Below are positions 34,467-43,014 of a DNA stretch of 64,000 nt, piece after piece. The notes under the pieces are model-generated. The model ran no database searches. It was not told where the DNA came from and saw nothing but the letters and a program-made list of their open reading frames with translations. How positions within the stretch are numbered: position 1 is the first letter of the stretch; the number at the start of each line of letters is the position of its first letter. Source of the DNA: DASSUW01 sp963789005 (GTDB lineage: Bacteria > Actinomycetota > Thermoleophilia > Solirubrobacterales > Solirubrobacteraceae). A program made the translations under genes and the position numbers. The stretch covers positions 372,001-436,000 of the forward strand of contig CAWBIZ010000005.1 in the NCBI GenBank assembly GCA_963789005.1. Direction: 5' to 3'.

Positions 34467-35807
34467 ATGCGGGTACGGTTCCCTCCTTCGCCGACGGGGG
34501 CGCTTCACATCGGGAACGCGAGGACGGCGCTCTACAACTGGCTGCTGGCGCGCGGCCAGGGCGGCCAGCTCGTGCTGCGGATCGAGGACACCGACCGCGA
34601 GCGCTCGACGCCCGAGAACGTCACCACGATCTTCGACGCGCTCGAGTGGCTCGGGATCGACTGGGACGAGGGGCCGATCTACCAGTCCGCGAACGCCGAC
34701 CGCCACGCCGAGGTCGTGCAGCAGCTGCTCGACGGCGGGCACGCGTACCGCTCGACCGCCGGTCCCGACGAGGTGAAGGCGTTCAAGTCCGAGCACGGCA
34801 ATCGCGGCTTCCGCGGTGCCGAGGAGGGGGAGGGCGCGGTGCGTTTGCGGGTTCCCGACGAGGGGGCGACCGTGGTGCACGACGCGATCCGCGGGGAGAC
34901 CGCCTTCGAGAACGCGCTGCTCGACGACCTCGTGATCGCCCGCGGCGACGGCACGCCGATCTACCATCTTGCGGTGGTCGTGGACGATGCCGACGCCGGC
35001 ATCACGCACGTCGTCCGCGGGGCCGACCACTACTCCAACACCCCCAAGCAGATGCTCATCCAGCAGGCGATGGGAGCGCCGACGCCGGTCTACGGCCATC
35101 TCCCGCTGCTCCACGGCCCGGACGGCAAGAAGCTCTCCAAGCGCCACGGCGCGACCTCGGTGCAGGACCTGCGCGACGCCGGCTACCTGCCGGAGGCGGT
35201 GCTCAACTACGTCGCGCTGCTCGGCTGGGGGTACGACGACGAGACCACCTTCCACACGATCGCGGAGCTGCAGGAGCGCTTCCGGCTCGAGCGCGTGTCG
35301 AAGAACCCGGCGGTGTTCGCCGAGGAGAAGCTGCGCTGGATGAACGGCCGCTACCTGCGGGAGCTGAGCCTCGACGAGCTGACGGCGCGGCTGGAGGCGT
35401 TCACGGGGCGGTCGGGGCTGCGCGACGCGGTCGCGATCTCTCAGGACAAGATCTCCACGCTGGCCGAGTTCTGGCCGCTCGCCGGGTTCTTCTTCGACGG
35501 CCCGACCGACGACCCCCCGGCCCGCGAGCGCGTGCTCGAGGCTCCGGGTGGCCGCGAGGCGCTGGCGGGCGCCCGGGCCGCGCTCGAGGCCGTCCCCGAG
35601 CCCTGGACCGAGGAGTCCGTGCAGACCGCGCTCGACCCCGTGGCCGATCAGCTCGGCGTCAAGCGCAAGCACGTCTTCCAGCCGCTGCGCGTGGCAGTCG
35701 CCGGGACGACCGTCTCACCAGGTATCTTCGAGACGATCGCGCTGCTGGGGCGCGACGAGACCCTGACTCGGGTGGACCATGCGCTCAACGGGAGGAGGGC
35801 AGGTTGA
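34467..35807 (+). CDS. gltX: Glutamyl-tRNA synthetase
   Basis: 446 residues, slightly short for the family. The HIGH motif is seen as PSPTGALHIGNARTALYNWL (residues 8-27) and the KMSKS motif as KKLSKRHGA (about residue 220). The class-I catalytic core includes LRIEDTDRERS and YHLAVVVDDADAGITHVVRG. The C-terminal anticodon-binding half has a LRWMNGRYLRELSLDEL segment. It charges tRNA-Glu, and may also charge tRNA-Gln if GatCAB is present. The stop TGA overlaps the TTG start of the next gene, so the two are translationally coupled. Confidence 0.95.
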   Translation: MRVRFPPSPTGALHIGNARTALYNWLLARGQGGQLVLRIEDTDRERSTPENVTTIFDALEWLGIDWDEGPIYQSANADRHAEVVQQLLDGGHAYRSTAGPDEVKAFKSEHGNRGFRGAEEGEGAVRLRVPDEGATVVHDAIRGETAFENALLDDLVIARGDGTPIYHLAVVVDDADAGITHVVRGADHYSNTPKQMLIQQAMGAPTPVYGHLPLLHGPDGKKLSKRHGATSVQDLRDAGYLPEAVLNYVALLGWGYDDETTFHTIAELQERFRLERVSKNPAVFAEEKLRWMNGRYLRELSLDELTARLEAFTGRSGLRDAVAISQDKISTLAEFWPLAGFFFDGPTDDPPARERVLEAPGGREALAGARAALEAVPEPWTEESVQTALDPVADQLGVKRKHVFQPLRVAVAGTTVSPGIFETIALLGRDETLTRVDHALNGRRAG

Positions 35808-37051
35808 ATCGGCGCGACGGCGGGGCTGGCGGCTCAACGATCCGTCCAGTGATGCCGATAGAGGGTGAAGGCCGGGGCGATCCCGGCAGCCCGCTTTCCG
35901 AGTCACCCGCCGTGACACCCGACGATCGCCTGATGCCCCCTTCCGCGCCAGCCGCCAGACCTCCCCGAGTGCCCGCCCCGGGCGCCCCGACGGGTGGTTC
36001 GCGCGAGCCGTACTCGGTCGTCGGCCGCTCCCGCAACGAGGGCCACGGCAAGCGGCTGACCGCGGCCTTCGAGGCGCTCGAGGTGTTCCCGGCCCTCGCC
36101 GAGTCGCGCAACCGCCTGCTCGAGCTCGTCTCCCAGGAGCGGCCCTCGACCGGCGAGCTCGTGCGCGCGATCGAGTCCGACGTCGCGCTCGTGATCTCCG
36201 TGCTGCGCGTGGCCAACGGGCTCGACTCGCCGCGGCGCGGCCAGGTCGAGTCGATCGTCGCCTCGGTCGAGGTGCTCTCGCCGGAGGCCGTCCAGCGGCT
36301 GGCGGCCAACGCCGAGACGTTCGAGTTCTTCGAGCGCGGCAAGACCTGGGACGCTGCGCCCGAGCGCTTCCGCCTGCACGCCGTGGCCGTCCAGCGCGCC
36401 GCCGACCGCCTGGCCGCCGCCTCGTCGTACGCGCACCGCGACCGCCTGCTCGTCACCGCGCTCCTGCACGACGTCGGCAAGCTCGTGCTCATGCACGCCT
36501 ACCCCGGCTACCCGCGCCAGGTCCACGGGCCGGCGCGCACCCCGGAGGAGCGGCTGCACTACGAGCGCCGCGAGCTGGGCGTCGACCACGCCCTGGTGGG
36601 CGGCGTGCTCGCCCGCCGCTGGAACATGCCGAAGGCCGTCGCGTCCGCGATCGAGCGCCACCACGCCGACGACGCCGACGGCGACAGCGCGTTCGTCCGC
36701 CTGGCGGACATGCTCGCGCACTACTCGCAGGGCTCCCCGGTCTCCTCGACCGAGCTGCTGCGGGCCGCCCGCGCCGTCGGCTTCGGGCCGAGCGAGCTGC
36801 GCGCCGTCTTGTATGACCTTCCGTACCCGAGCAAGGACCGCCCGCGCTCGGTCGAGCCGTGCCCGCTGTCCACGCGCGAGCTCGAGGTGCTCAAGCGCCT
36901 CGCTCAGGGCATGGTCTACAAGCAGATCGCTTTGGAGCTGACGCTTTCCACGAGCACGGTGCGCACGCACCTGCACAACATCTACGGCAAGCTCGGCGCG
37001 GTGGACCGCGCCCAGGCCGTGCTCCACGCTACCGAGCGCGGCTGGCTCTAG
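35804..37051 (+). CDS. HDOD domain protein with C-terminal LuxR-type HTH
   Basis: 415 residues. The TTG at 35804 is chosen because an exceptional GGAGGAGGG Shine-Dalgarno run (35791-35799) lies just upstream; ATGs within the disordered Pro-rich N-terminus (about 1-75) are alternatives. The HDOD domain starts near residue 88 with AAFEALEVFPALAESRNRLL then ESDVALVISVLRVANG and retains LLHDVGKLVLMH and an IERHHADDADGD segment. The last ~65 residues are a LuxR HTH: PLSTRELEVLKRLAQGMVYK, QIALELTLSTSTVRTHL and IYGKLGAVDRAQAV. It is probably a transcription regulator driven by the HDOD signal domain. There is no receiver domain. Confidence 0.85.
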   Translation: MNRRDGGAGGSTIRPVMPIEGEGRGDPGSPLSESPAVTPDDRLMPPSAPAARPPRVPAPGAPTGGSREPYSVVGRSRNEGHGKRLTAAFEALEVFPALAESRNRLLELVSQERPSTGELVRAIESDVALVISVLRVANGLDSPRRGQVESIVASVEVLSPEAVQRLAANAETFEFFERGKTWDAAPERFRLHAVAVQRAADRLAAASSYAHRDRLLVTALLHDVGKLVLMHAYPGYPRQVHGPARTPEERLHYERRELGVDHALVGGVLARRWNMPKAVASAIERHHADDADGDSAFVRLADMLAHYSQGSPVSSTELLRAARAVGFGPSELRAVLYDLPYPSKDRPRSVEPCPLSTRELEVLKRLAQGMVYKQIALELTLSTSTVRTHLHNIYGKLGAVDRAQAVLHATERGWL

Positions 37052-37394
37052 TGGCCCTGCGCCGCGCGTAGAGCGCGGCGGCGATCGCCACCCCGACCGC
37101 GTCGATCAGCACGTCCACGGGCGTGCCGTTGCGCCCTTGCACGAAACTCTGATGGAGCTCGTCGGTGGCGGCGTAGGTGAGCGTGATCGCGGCCGCGGCG
37201 AGTGTGTGGCGCTTGTCGCCGCCCAGCGCGCGCAGCCAGAGCAGCCACAGCAGCCCGTACTCGGCCATGTGGGCGAGCTTGCGCAGGATCAGATCCCAGG
37301 TCCCGAGCCCGGTCGACAGGTCCGGCTGGGCCGAGAAGAAGAAGATCACCGCCATCAGCGCGAGCGGTGGGCCGAAGCGGGAGACGGCGCGCAT
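37029..37394 (-). CDS. VanZ-family small membrane protein
   Basis: 121 residues from the ATG at 37394. It has about four membrane segments and the VanZ pattern: MAVIFFFSAQPDLS near residue 14, DLILRKLAHMAEYGLLWLLW, then YAATDELHQSFVQGRNGTPV followed by DVLIDAVGV. The HxxEY and DExHQ...R...D positions are conserved in the family, whose function is unknown in most cases (VanZ gives low-level teicoplanin resistance). It overlaps the HDOD-LuxR gene convergently by 23 bp and is divergent from the Rrf2 gene, 28 bp away. Confidence 0.85.
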   Translation of the reverse strand: MRAVSRFGPPLALMAVIFFFSAQPDLSTGLGTWDLILRKLAHMAEYGLLWLLWLRALGGDKRHTLAAAAITLTYAATDELHQSFVQGRNGTPVDVLIDAVGVAIAAALYARRRATRASRAR

Positions 37395-37422
37395 CGGCCG
37401 GTGATGGTGGCAGGATGAGGGG

Positions 37423-37815
37423 GTGCTCTCGATCACCACGAAGTCGCCGTACGCCGTCCGCGCGCTGGCGGAGCTCGCCCGCAGCGGCGGCGCGGGCCCG
37501 GTCCCGATCGGCGAGCTCGCCAAGCGCCGCGACATCCCGGTGCAGTTCCTCGAGCAGCTCTTCGCCACCCTGCGCCGCGCGGGCGTCCTGAAGTCCCAGC
37601 GCGGGGTCAAGGGCGGCTACTCCTTCGCGCGCGACCCGTCGTCGGTGACCGTGCTCGAGGTCGTCGAGCTGCTCGACGGGTCTTTGGGCGCCGGCGCCGA
37701 GGGCATCTTCTCCGAGTCCGCGGCCGCGGCCCGAGCGGTGCTCGAGGCGGCCACGATCGCCGACGTCGTCGAGCGCGAGAACCGCCAGGCCGGCGCGCAC
37801 ATGTACTACATCTAG
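37423..37815 (+). CDS. Rrf2-family transcriptional regulator without cluster cysteines
   Basis: 130 residues from a GTG. The winged helix reads MLSITTKSPYAVRALAELAR, PIGELAKRRDIPVQFLEQLF and LRRAGVLKSQRGVKGGYSFA, followed by a dimerisation helix and an MYYI end. The whole protein contains no cysteine, so it cannot hold the Fe-S cluster of IscR or NsrR. It therefore resembles the cluster-free CymR-like group that controls sulfur and cysteine metabolism with a partner. cysK lies 2.6 kb downstream, which is compatible but not proof. Confidence 0.88.
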   Translation: MLSITTKSPYAVRALAELARSGGAGPVPIGELAKRRDIPVQFLEQLFATLRRAGVLKSQRGVKGGYSFARDPSSVTVLEVVELLDGSLGAGAEGIFSESAAAARAVLEAATIADVVERENRQAGAHMYYI

Positions 37816-37863
37816 GCTCGACGCGATGACCCGCTGCGTGTCGTGCGGCCGCGGGCGTGACAC

Positions 37864-37869
37864 TAGCCT
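37864..37869 (+). promoter_or_regulatory. -10 box for the PASTA lipoprotein (TAGCCT)
   Basis: TAGCCT ends 9 nt before the ATG at 37879, with no Shine-Dalgarno sequence. Confidence 0.45.
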
Positions 37870-37878
37870 GACCGCTTG

Positions 37879-38424
37879 ATGCGCCCTTGGTATGTCCTCG
37901 TCGCCTGTCTCGCCGTCGTGGCCTGCGGTGGGGGAGACGATCCGCCCGTGCAGCGGGCGCTGGCGCCCGTCGTGCTGGAGGTCGCCGAGCCGTCCGACGA
38001 GGCGGTTGTGCGGGCGGATTCGGTGCAGGTGCGGGGGACGGTGTCGCCGCCCGGCGCCGCGGTGCGGGTGGCCGGCCGGGCCGCCGAGGTCGACGGCGGC
38101 TCGTTCACCGCGAACGTGGCGCTCGACCCCGGCGCCAACGTGATCGACGTGACGGCCACCGCCCGCGGGCGAGCGCCCACGTTGACCGCGCTGAGGGTTA
38201 CGCGTGAGCTGCCGGTCGAGGTCCCCGACCTGGTGGGGATGAGCGTCGAGGAGGCGGAGAGCCGCCTTTCGGACGTGGGCCTCCGGGCCGAGTTCGACGA
38301 CAGCGGCGGCCTGTTCGACGGGCTGCTGCCCGGCGACCCGGCGGTCTGCGAGCAGGATCCGGAGGCCGGCAGCGAGGTCAGGCGCGGCACCGTCGTGGTC
38401 GTGGCCGTCGCCCGGCAGTGCTGA
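37879..38424 (+). CDS. Lipoprotein with an Ig-like domain and one PASTA domain
   Basis: 181 residues. MRPWYVLVACLAVVACGGGD gives a short signal with lipobox VVAC. Residues ~35-110 form a beta-sandwich-like domain (VQVRGTVSPPGAAVRVAGRA, then FTANVALDPGANVIDVTATA), as in bacterial Ig-like Big domains. The C-terminus is a single PASTA domain: VEVPDLVGMSVEEAESRLSD, then GLRAEF and AGSEVRRGTVVVVAV. PASTA domains bind peptidoglycan fragments and usually sit outside Ser/Thr kinases. Here it is a separate lipoprotein, facing a kinase gene 0.6 kb away. An upstream TTG at 37876 is also possible. Confidence 0.82.
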   Translation: MRPWYVLVACLAVVACGGGDDPPVQRALAPVVLEVAEPSDEAVVRADSVQVRGTVSPPGAAVRVAGRAAEVDGGSFTANVALDPGANVIDVTATARGRAPTLTALRVTRELPVEVPDLVGMSVEEAESRLSDVGLRAEFDDSGGLFDGLLPGDPAVCEQDPEAGSEVRRGTVVVVAVARQC

Positions 38425-39054
38425 TCAGGTGCGTGGCGTGGCGGCGATGAGCGCGATCCGCGCCTCGCCGCGCTCGCGCACGACGCCGAACACGATCTGG
38501 CCCTCGTACGGGTCGCCGCCGTCGCGGTCGACGCGGTAGCTGCCGCTCGCGCGGCCGGCTCGCCCGCCGCGGACGTCGAGGTCGTCGAGGCCGTAGCCCT
38601 GGACCTTGCCGTCGAATTGCCGCGCGTACTGGTCGACGACCTGGTCGCGGCCCTGGCTGCGGCCGCCCGGCAGTACGCGCAGCACGTCGCGCGCGAGCGT
38701 CCGCCGCAGCGCCGCGGGATCCTCGGCGGCGTACGCCTCGCCGAACGCCTCGGCCGCGCCCCGCACCTCCTCCTCCGTGAGCGGTCCGGTGCGCGCCGAC
38801 GCGCCGCCCGGGTCGCCGAGCAGCACGCCGGCGAGGAGCCCGATCGCGACGAGCCCGACGAACGCGCCGAGAGCCACGACCGCGCGGGCGGGCCAGCGGC
38901 GCGGGCGGATCACGCGTGCGGGGCCGCGCTCGGGTGGCTCGTGCTCGGGTGGCTCGTGCTCGCCGGCCGCACGGTCGCGAATGTCGCGTCCGAGCGCGTC
39001 CCAGGAAGAGCGCTCGCGGCGCCGCACGCCGCGCGGGCACGCCGGATGCTTCAT
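38425..39054 (-). CDS. Single-pass membrane protein with NTF2-like domain
   Basis: 209 residues from the ATG at 39054, which overlaps the kinase stop (ATGA). The cytoplasmic N-terminus (~60 residues) is charged and has an EHEPPEHEPPERGP repeat. One membrane helix follows (RAVVALGAFVGLVAIGLLAG). Outside is an NTF2/SnoaL-like domain: LTEEEVRGAAEAFGEAYAAE, DPAALRRTLARDVLRVLPGG and QVVDQYARQFDGKVQGYGLD. The layout suggests a kinase substrate or partner with a ligand-binding cone outside. It ends exactly where the PASTA lipoprotein ends on the other strand. Confidence 0.78.
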   Translation of the reverse strand: MKHPACPRGVRRRERSSWDALGRDIRDRAAGEHEPPEHEPPERGPARVIRPRRWPARAVVALGAFVGLVAIGLLAGVLLGDPGGASARTGPLTEEEVRGAAEAFGEAYAAEDPAALRRTLARDVLRVLPGGRSQGRDQVVDQYARQFDGKVQGYGLDDLDVRGGRAGRASGSYRVDRDGGDPYEGQIVFGVVRERGEARIALIAATPRT

Positions 39055-40037
39055 GCGCCGTCGGAGTCCCACGCCGTCACGCCGGTCGCCTCATGAGCGG
39101 CGGCGTCCCAGGCCGTGACCTGCTCGTCGCCGATCACGCGCGTGACGTCGCCGTTGCCGGCGCCGTTCGGCGCCGCGGGCCCGACGGCGACGCTGCGCTC
39201 GGATTCCGTGACCGGCTCGCCGCGGGCGGCGCCGAGCGTCGCGCGGCCGAGGTCGCCGGTCGAGGGATAGCGGTGGGCCGGGTCCTTGGCCAACGCGCGC
39301 GCGATCACGCGGTCGAACTCGCGCGGCGCGCCACGCTCCGATGGCGGCCGCACGTCCTCGTGTAGGTGGGCGAGCATCGTCGCGGGGACCGTGCCGTGCG
39401 CGAACGGCGGGCGGCCGGTGAGCGCGGCGTAGAGCACGCAGCCGAGCGAGTAGACGTCGGCGCGGGCGTCGGTGCGCTCGCCGCGCAGCTGCTCCGGCGA
39501 GCAGTACTCGACGGTGCCGATCCACTGCCCGGACTCGGTCAGCTGGGTCTCCGAGCGGGCCAGCCGCGTGAGGCCGAAGTCGCTCAGGTAGGCGTGGTCG
39601 CCGGCCAGCAGAACGTTCGCGGGCTTGACGTCGCGGTGCACGAGCCCGGCGGCGTGCGCGGCATCCAGCGCCGCCGCCACCTGCGCGACCAGCTCGGCCG
39701 CGAGCTCCGGCTCCAAGGCGCCGCGCTCCCGAAGCAGGGCGTGGAGGTCGGTGCCGCCCACGTACCGCATCACGAGGTAGAGCGAGCCGTCGTGCTCGCC
39801 TGCCGCGTAGACCGGGATCACGTTCGGATGGTCGATCGCCGCCGCCATACGCGACTCGCGCTGGAAGCGGTCCCGGAACGCCTGGTCGCCCGCCCGCTCC
39901 GGGGTCAGCAGCTTGAGCGCGACGGGCCGGCCGAGGCTCAGCTCCGTGGCGCGGTAGACGACGCCCATGCCGCCGCGGCCGGCGACCGCTTCGATGCGGC
40001 AACCGGCGAACTCTTCGCCTGGCGCGAGCTCGACCAT
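39051..40037 (-). CDS. Ser/Thr protein kinase (PknB-like, soluble)
   Basis: 328 residues from the ATG at 40037. All Hanks-type motifs are present: glycine loop GRGGMGVVYRA, Lys in VALKLL, GLVHRDVKPANVLL, SDFGLTRLA, a GTVEYCSPEQ activation segment and DVYSLGCVLYAALTGRPPFA. The C-terminal ~55 residues are low-complexity with no membrane helix, so unlike PknB there is no external sensor. The next gene is coupled by ATGA and encodes the membrane NTF2-like protein, which may carry the signal. A CACAAT box 7 nt upstream could serve as -10. Confidence 0.94.
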   Translation of the reverse strand: MVELAPGEEFAGCRIEAVAGRGGMGVVYRATELSLGRPVALKLLTPERAGDQAFRDRFQRESRMAAAIDHPNVIPVYAAGEHDGSLYLVMRYVGGTDLHALLRERGALEPELAAELVAQVAAALDAAHAAGLVHRDVKPANVLLAGDHAYLSDFGLTRLARSETQLTESGQWIGTVEYCSPEQLRGERTDARADVYSLGCVLYAALTGRPPFAHGTVPATMLAHLHEDVRPPSERGAPREFDRVIARALAKDPAHRYPSTGDLGRATLGAARGEPVTESERSVAVGPAAPNGAGNGDVTRVIGDEQVTAWDAAAHEATGVTAWDSDGA

Positions 40038-40082
40038 CCCAGGGATTGTGACGCGGCCCTCGCGCGTGGGTATGGGCAGGTC

Positions 40083-40445
40083 ATGGATCTCGGCAACCCC
40101 ATCTCCTATCTCGTGCTCGCCGACGGGACCCCGGTGCTGTCCTCCGACGGCCAGGAGGTCGGACGGGTGGAGCACGTCCTCGCCGACCCGGACGCCGACC
40201 TGTTCGACGGCATCGTCGTCGACATGCGCGCCGGCCCGGGCGGCCATCGGTTCGCGGACGCGGAGCAGGTGGACGCCATCCACGAGCACGGCGTGGTGCT
40301 GGCGCTCGACGCCCACGCGGCGGCCCAGCTGCCCGAGCCCGCGGAGAACCCGGCGACGCTGTCCGCCGACCCCGACGACACGGTTCCCGACACCGTGAGC
40401 GACAAGCTGCGGCGCGCCTGGGACTACCTCTCGGGCCGCTACTGA
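40083..40445 (+). CDS. PRC-barrel-like protein, 120 aa
   Basis: The ATG at 40083 begins MDLGNPISYLVLADGTPVLS. Residues 10-75 fit a PRC-barrel: VLSSDGQEVGRVEHVLADPD, FDGIVVDMRAGPGG then RFADAEQVDAIHEHGVVLAL. The C-terminal part (VSDKLRRAWDYLSGRY) is a polar helix. PRC-barrel proteins bind RNA or proteins and are often stress-related in actinobacteria. The gene is divergent from the kinase, with 45 bp between. Confidence 0.75.
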   Translation: MDLGNPISYLVLADGTPVLSSDGQEVGRVEHVLADPDADLFDGIVVDMRAGPGGHRFADAEQVDAIHEHGVVLALDAHAAAQLPEPAENPATLSADPDDTVPDTVSDKLRRAWDYLSGRY

Positions 40446-40450
40446 CCCGA

Positions 40451-40456
40451 TAGCCT
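40451..40456 (+). promoter_or_regulatory. -10 box for cysK (TAGCCT)
   Basis: TAGCCT ends 11 nt before the cysK ATG at 40468, with no Shine-Dalgarno sequence. Confidence 0.45.
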
Positions 40457-40467
40457 GGACGCGGCGA

Positions 40468-41415
<948 letters not shown>

Positions 41416-42726
41416 AGGCTCGCGGCCGCCGCGGCGGTCTCGGCCTCATAGATCGCCTCGAGCAGGTCGGCCATCTCGGCGAACAAGGTCGCGATCGACT
41501 CGTCGTCGGGCGGCGTCTCGTCGAGCCTCGCGCGGGTCCGCCACAGCTCGGTCGCGGCGGCCGCGGCCTCCTCGGCACCCTCGTCGCCGCGCTCGACGAC
41601 GGCGGCGTGGACCTCGACGAGCAGCTCCCGCAGGCGACCGGGCGGGAGCACCGCCTCGGCGAGCGCGTGCCAGTGCTCGCCGGCCTCGCGCCAGGCGGTC
41701 GCCGCCCGCGTCACGTGGTCGTCGTCGAGCAGCGCGGCGGCCTCGTCGAGGAAGTCGGCGTAGAGCCCGCGCAGGTGCCCGCCGTCGAGGCCGACGGGCT
41801 CGATTCCCTCGTAGGCGGAGAGCAGCGCGCCCGCCAGGCCGCGGCGGTCCGCGAAGACGACCGGCCACGCCTTGGCACCGCGCGTTGCGGTCAGCATCCG
41901 GCTCCATTTGCGCCAGGCCGGCAGCCCGAACGAGTCCGACGTCGCCGCGAGGTGCTCGGCGGCGTCGGCGAGTCCGGCGCGCACCGCGGCGCGCAGCACG
42001 TCGGCCGGGATCTCGTGCCGGTCGGGCTCGATCACGCACATCCGGTGGCGGTAGGAGCCGACGCGGGCGCGGGCGGCGTCGAGCGTGGCTCGCGCGACCG
42101 TGAGCGGCGCCAGCCCGCGGTCGTCGACGTGCACGCGATCGTCGTCGAGTGCGTACGCCACGATCGGGTAGCCGCCATGGCCCTCGCGCTCGGGCGGCAG
42201 GTGCCAGTAGCCGACCGACTGGAGGTCGATCGTGACCAGGGCGGGCCGGCCGGCGGCCAGCGCCGCATCGAGCTGCTTCGCTGCCGTGCGGCCTCCGCCC
42301 GTCTCGTGGTGGGAAGCGGGCACGGCCAGGCGCTCGAGCGTCGCCTGCATCCAGCGTGCCGGGTACTGCCAGTGATTGCGGAATCCGAGCACGAGGTCGG
42401 GCGAGCCGTGCGCCTCGAACTCCCACAGGATGTAGCCGGCGCCGAGCCCGCCGCCCACGCCGAGCACCATCGCCTCCGACAGCGGCTCGCCGGTGTGGCC
42501 GGCCGTGACGCCGTGGTGCGCGAGCACGTTGGCGACGGCCGCGGTGTCGGGATGGATGCCACCGCGAAGCGCGTAGCCGTGGTCGCTGACCGGCGGCGCG
42601 AGCGCGGGTGCGGCGGGCTCGTCCTCGCGGTCCGTCGCGACCACGTGCCGGCGGGCGGTGACGTAGCGCTCCCCGGTCTGGGCCATCCGTGCGCGGACGC
42701 GGGCCTTGAGGTGCTTGCGAGCGGTC

Positions 42727-42826
42727 ATCGATGTCCTCCGTCGCCCACCGGCCGGGCTCCACGCCCCCGCGCCGCGGGCCTCTGGGAGGGTCGGACGCGC
42801 ACGTACCGTCCTCCGAGGACATCGAT
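42727..42826 (-). promoter_or_regulatory. Leader hairpin able to mask the start of the BtrH-like gene
   Basis: On the minus strand ATCGATGTCCTC (42826-42815) is perfectly complementary to GAGGACATCGAT (42738-42727), which contains part of the Shine-Dalgarno sequence and the AT of the start codon. The 76-nt loop is GC-rich with internal stems. Folding would hide the ribosome site, so this may be a translational switch. The ligand or factor is unknown, and a DNA-level role is possible. Confidence 0.45.
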
Positions 42827-43014
42827 CCCCTCTGCCTCCGCGGAGCCCGGCGGCGTGGACGCCAGGTCAGGAGGTCCGGCGCGGAGGGAGCGCCGGACGC
42901 GATCCTATCCCAGCCGCTCGGCGATCCACCTCGTCGCGTCGGCGCCGCCCGCCTCGATCACACCGGCGGCCCTCGGTTCGCGGAAAGTGGCACGCCCCCG
43001 CGCGGGTCGGTGCG

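Noticed and set aside
42905..42999. Minus-strand C-terminal-like peptide (VIEAGGADATRWIAERLG)
   Set aside because: Composition resembles a real C-terminus, but no upstream body or start is present and the family cannot be named; it may be the tail of a lost gene.
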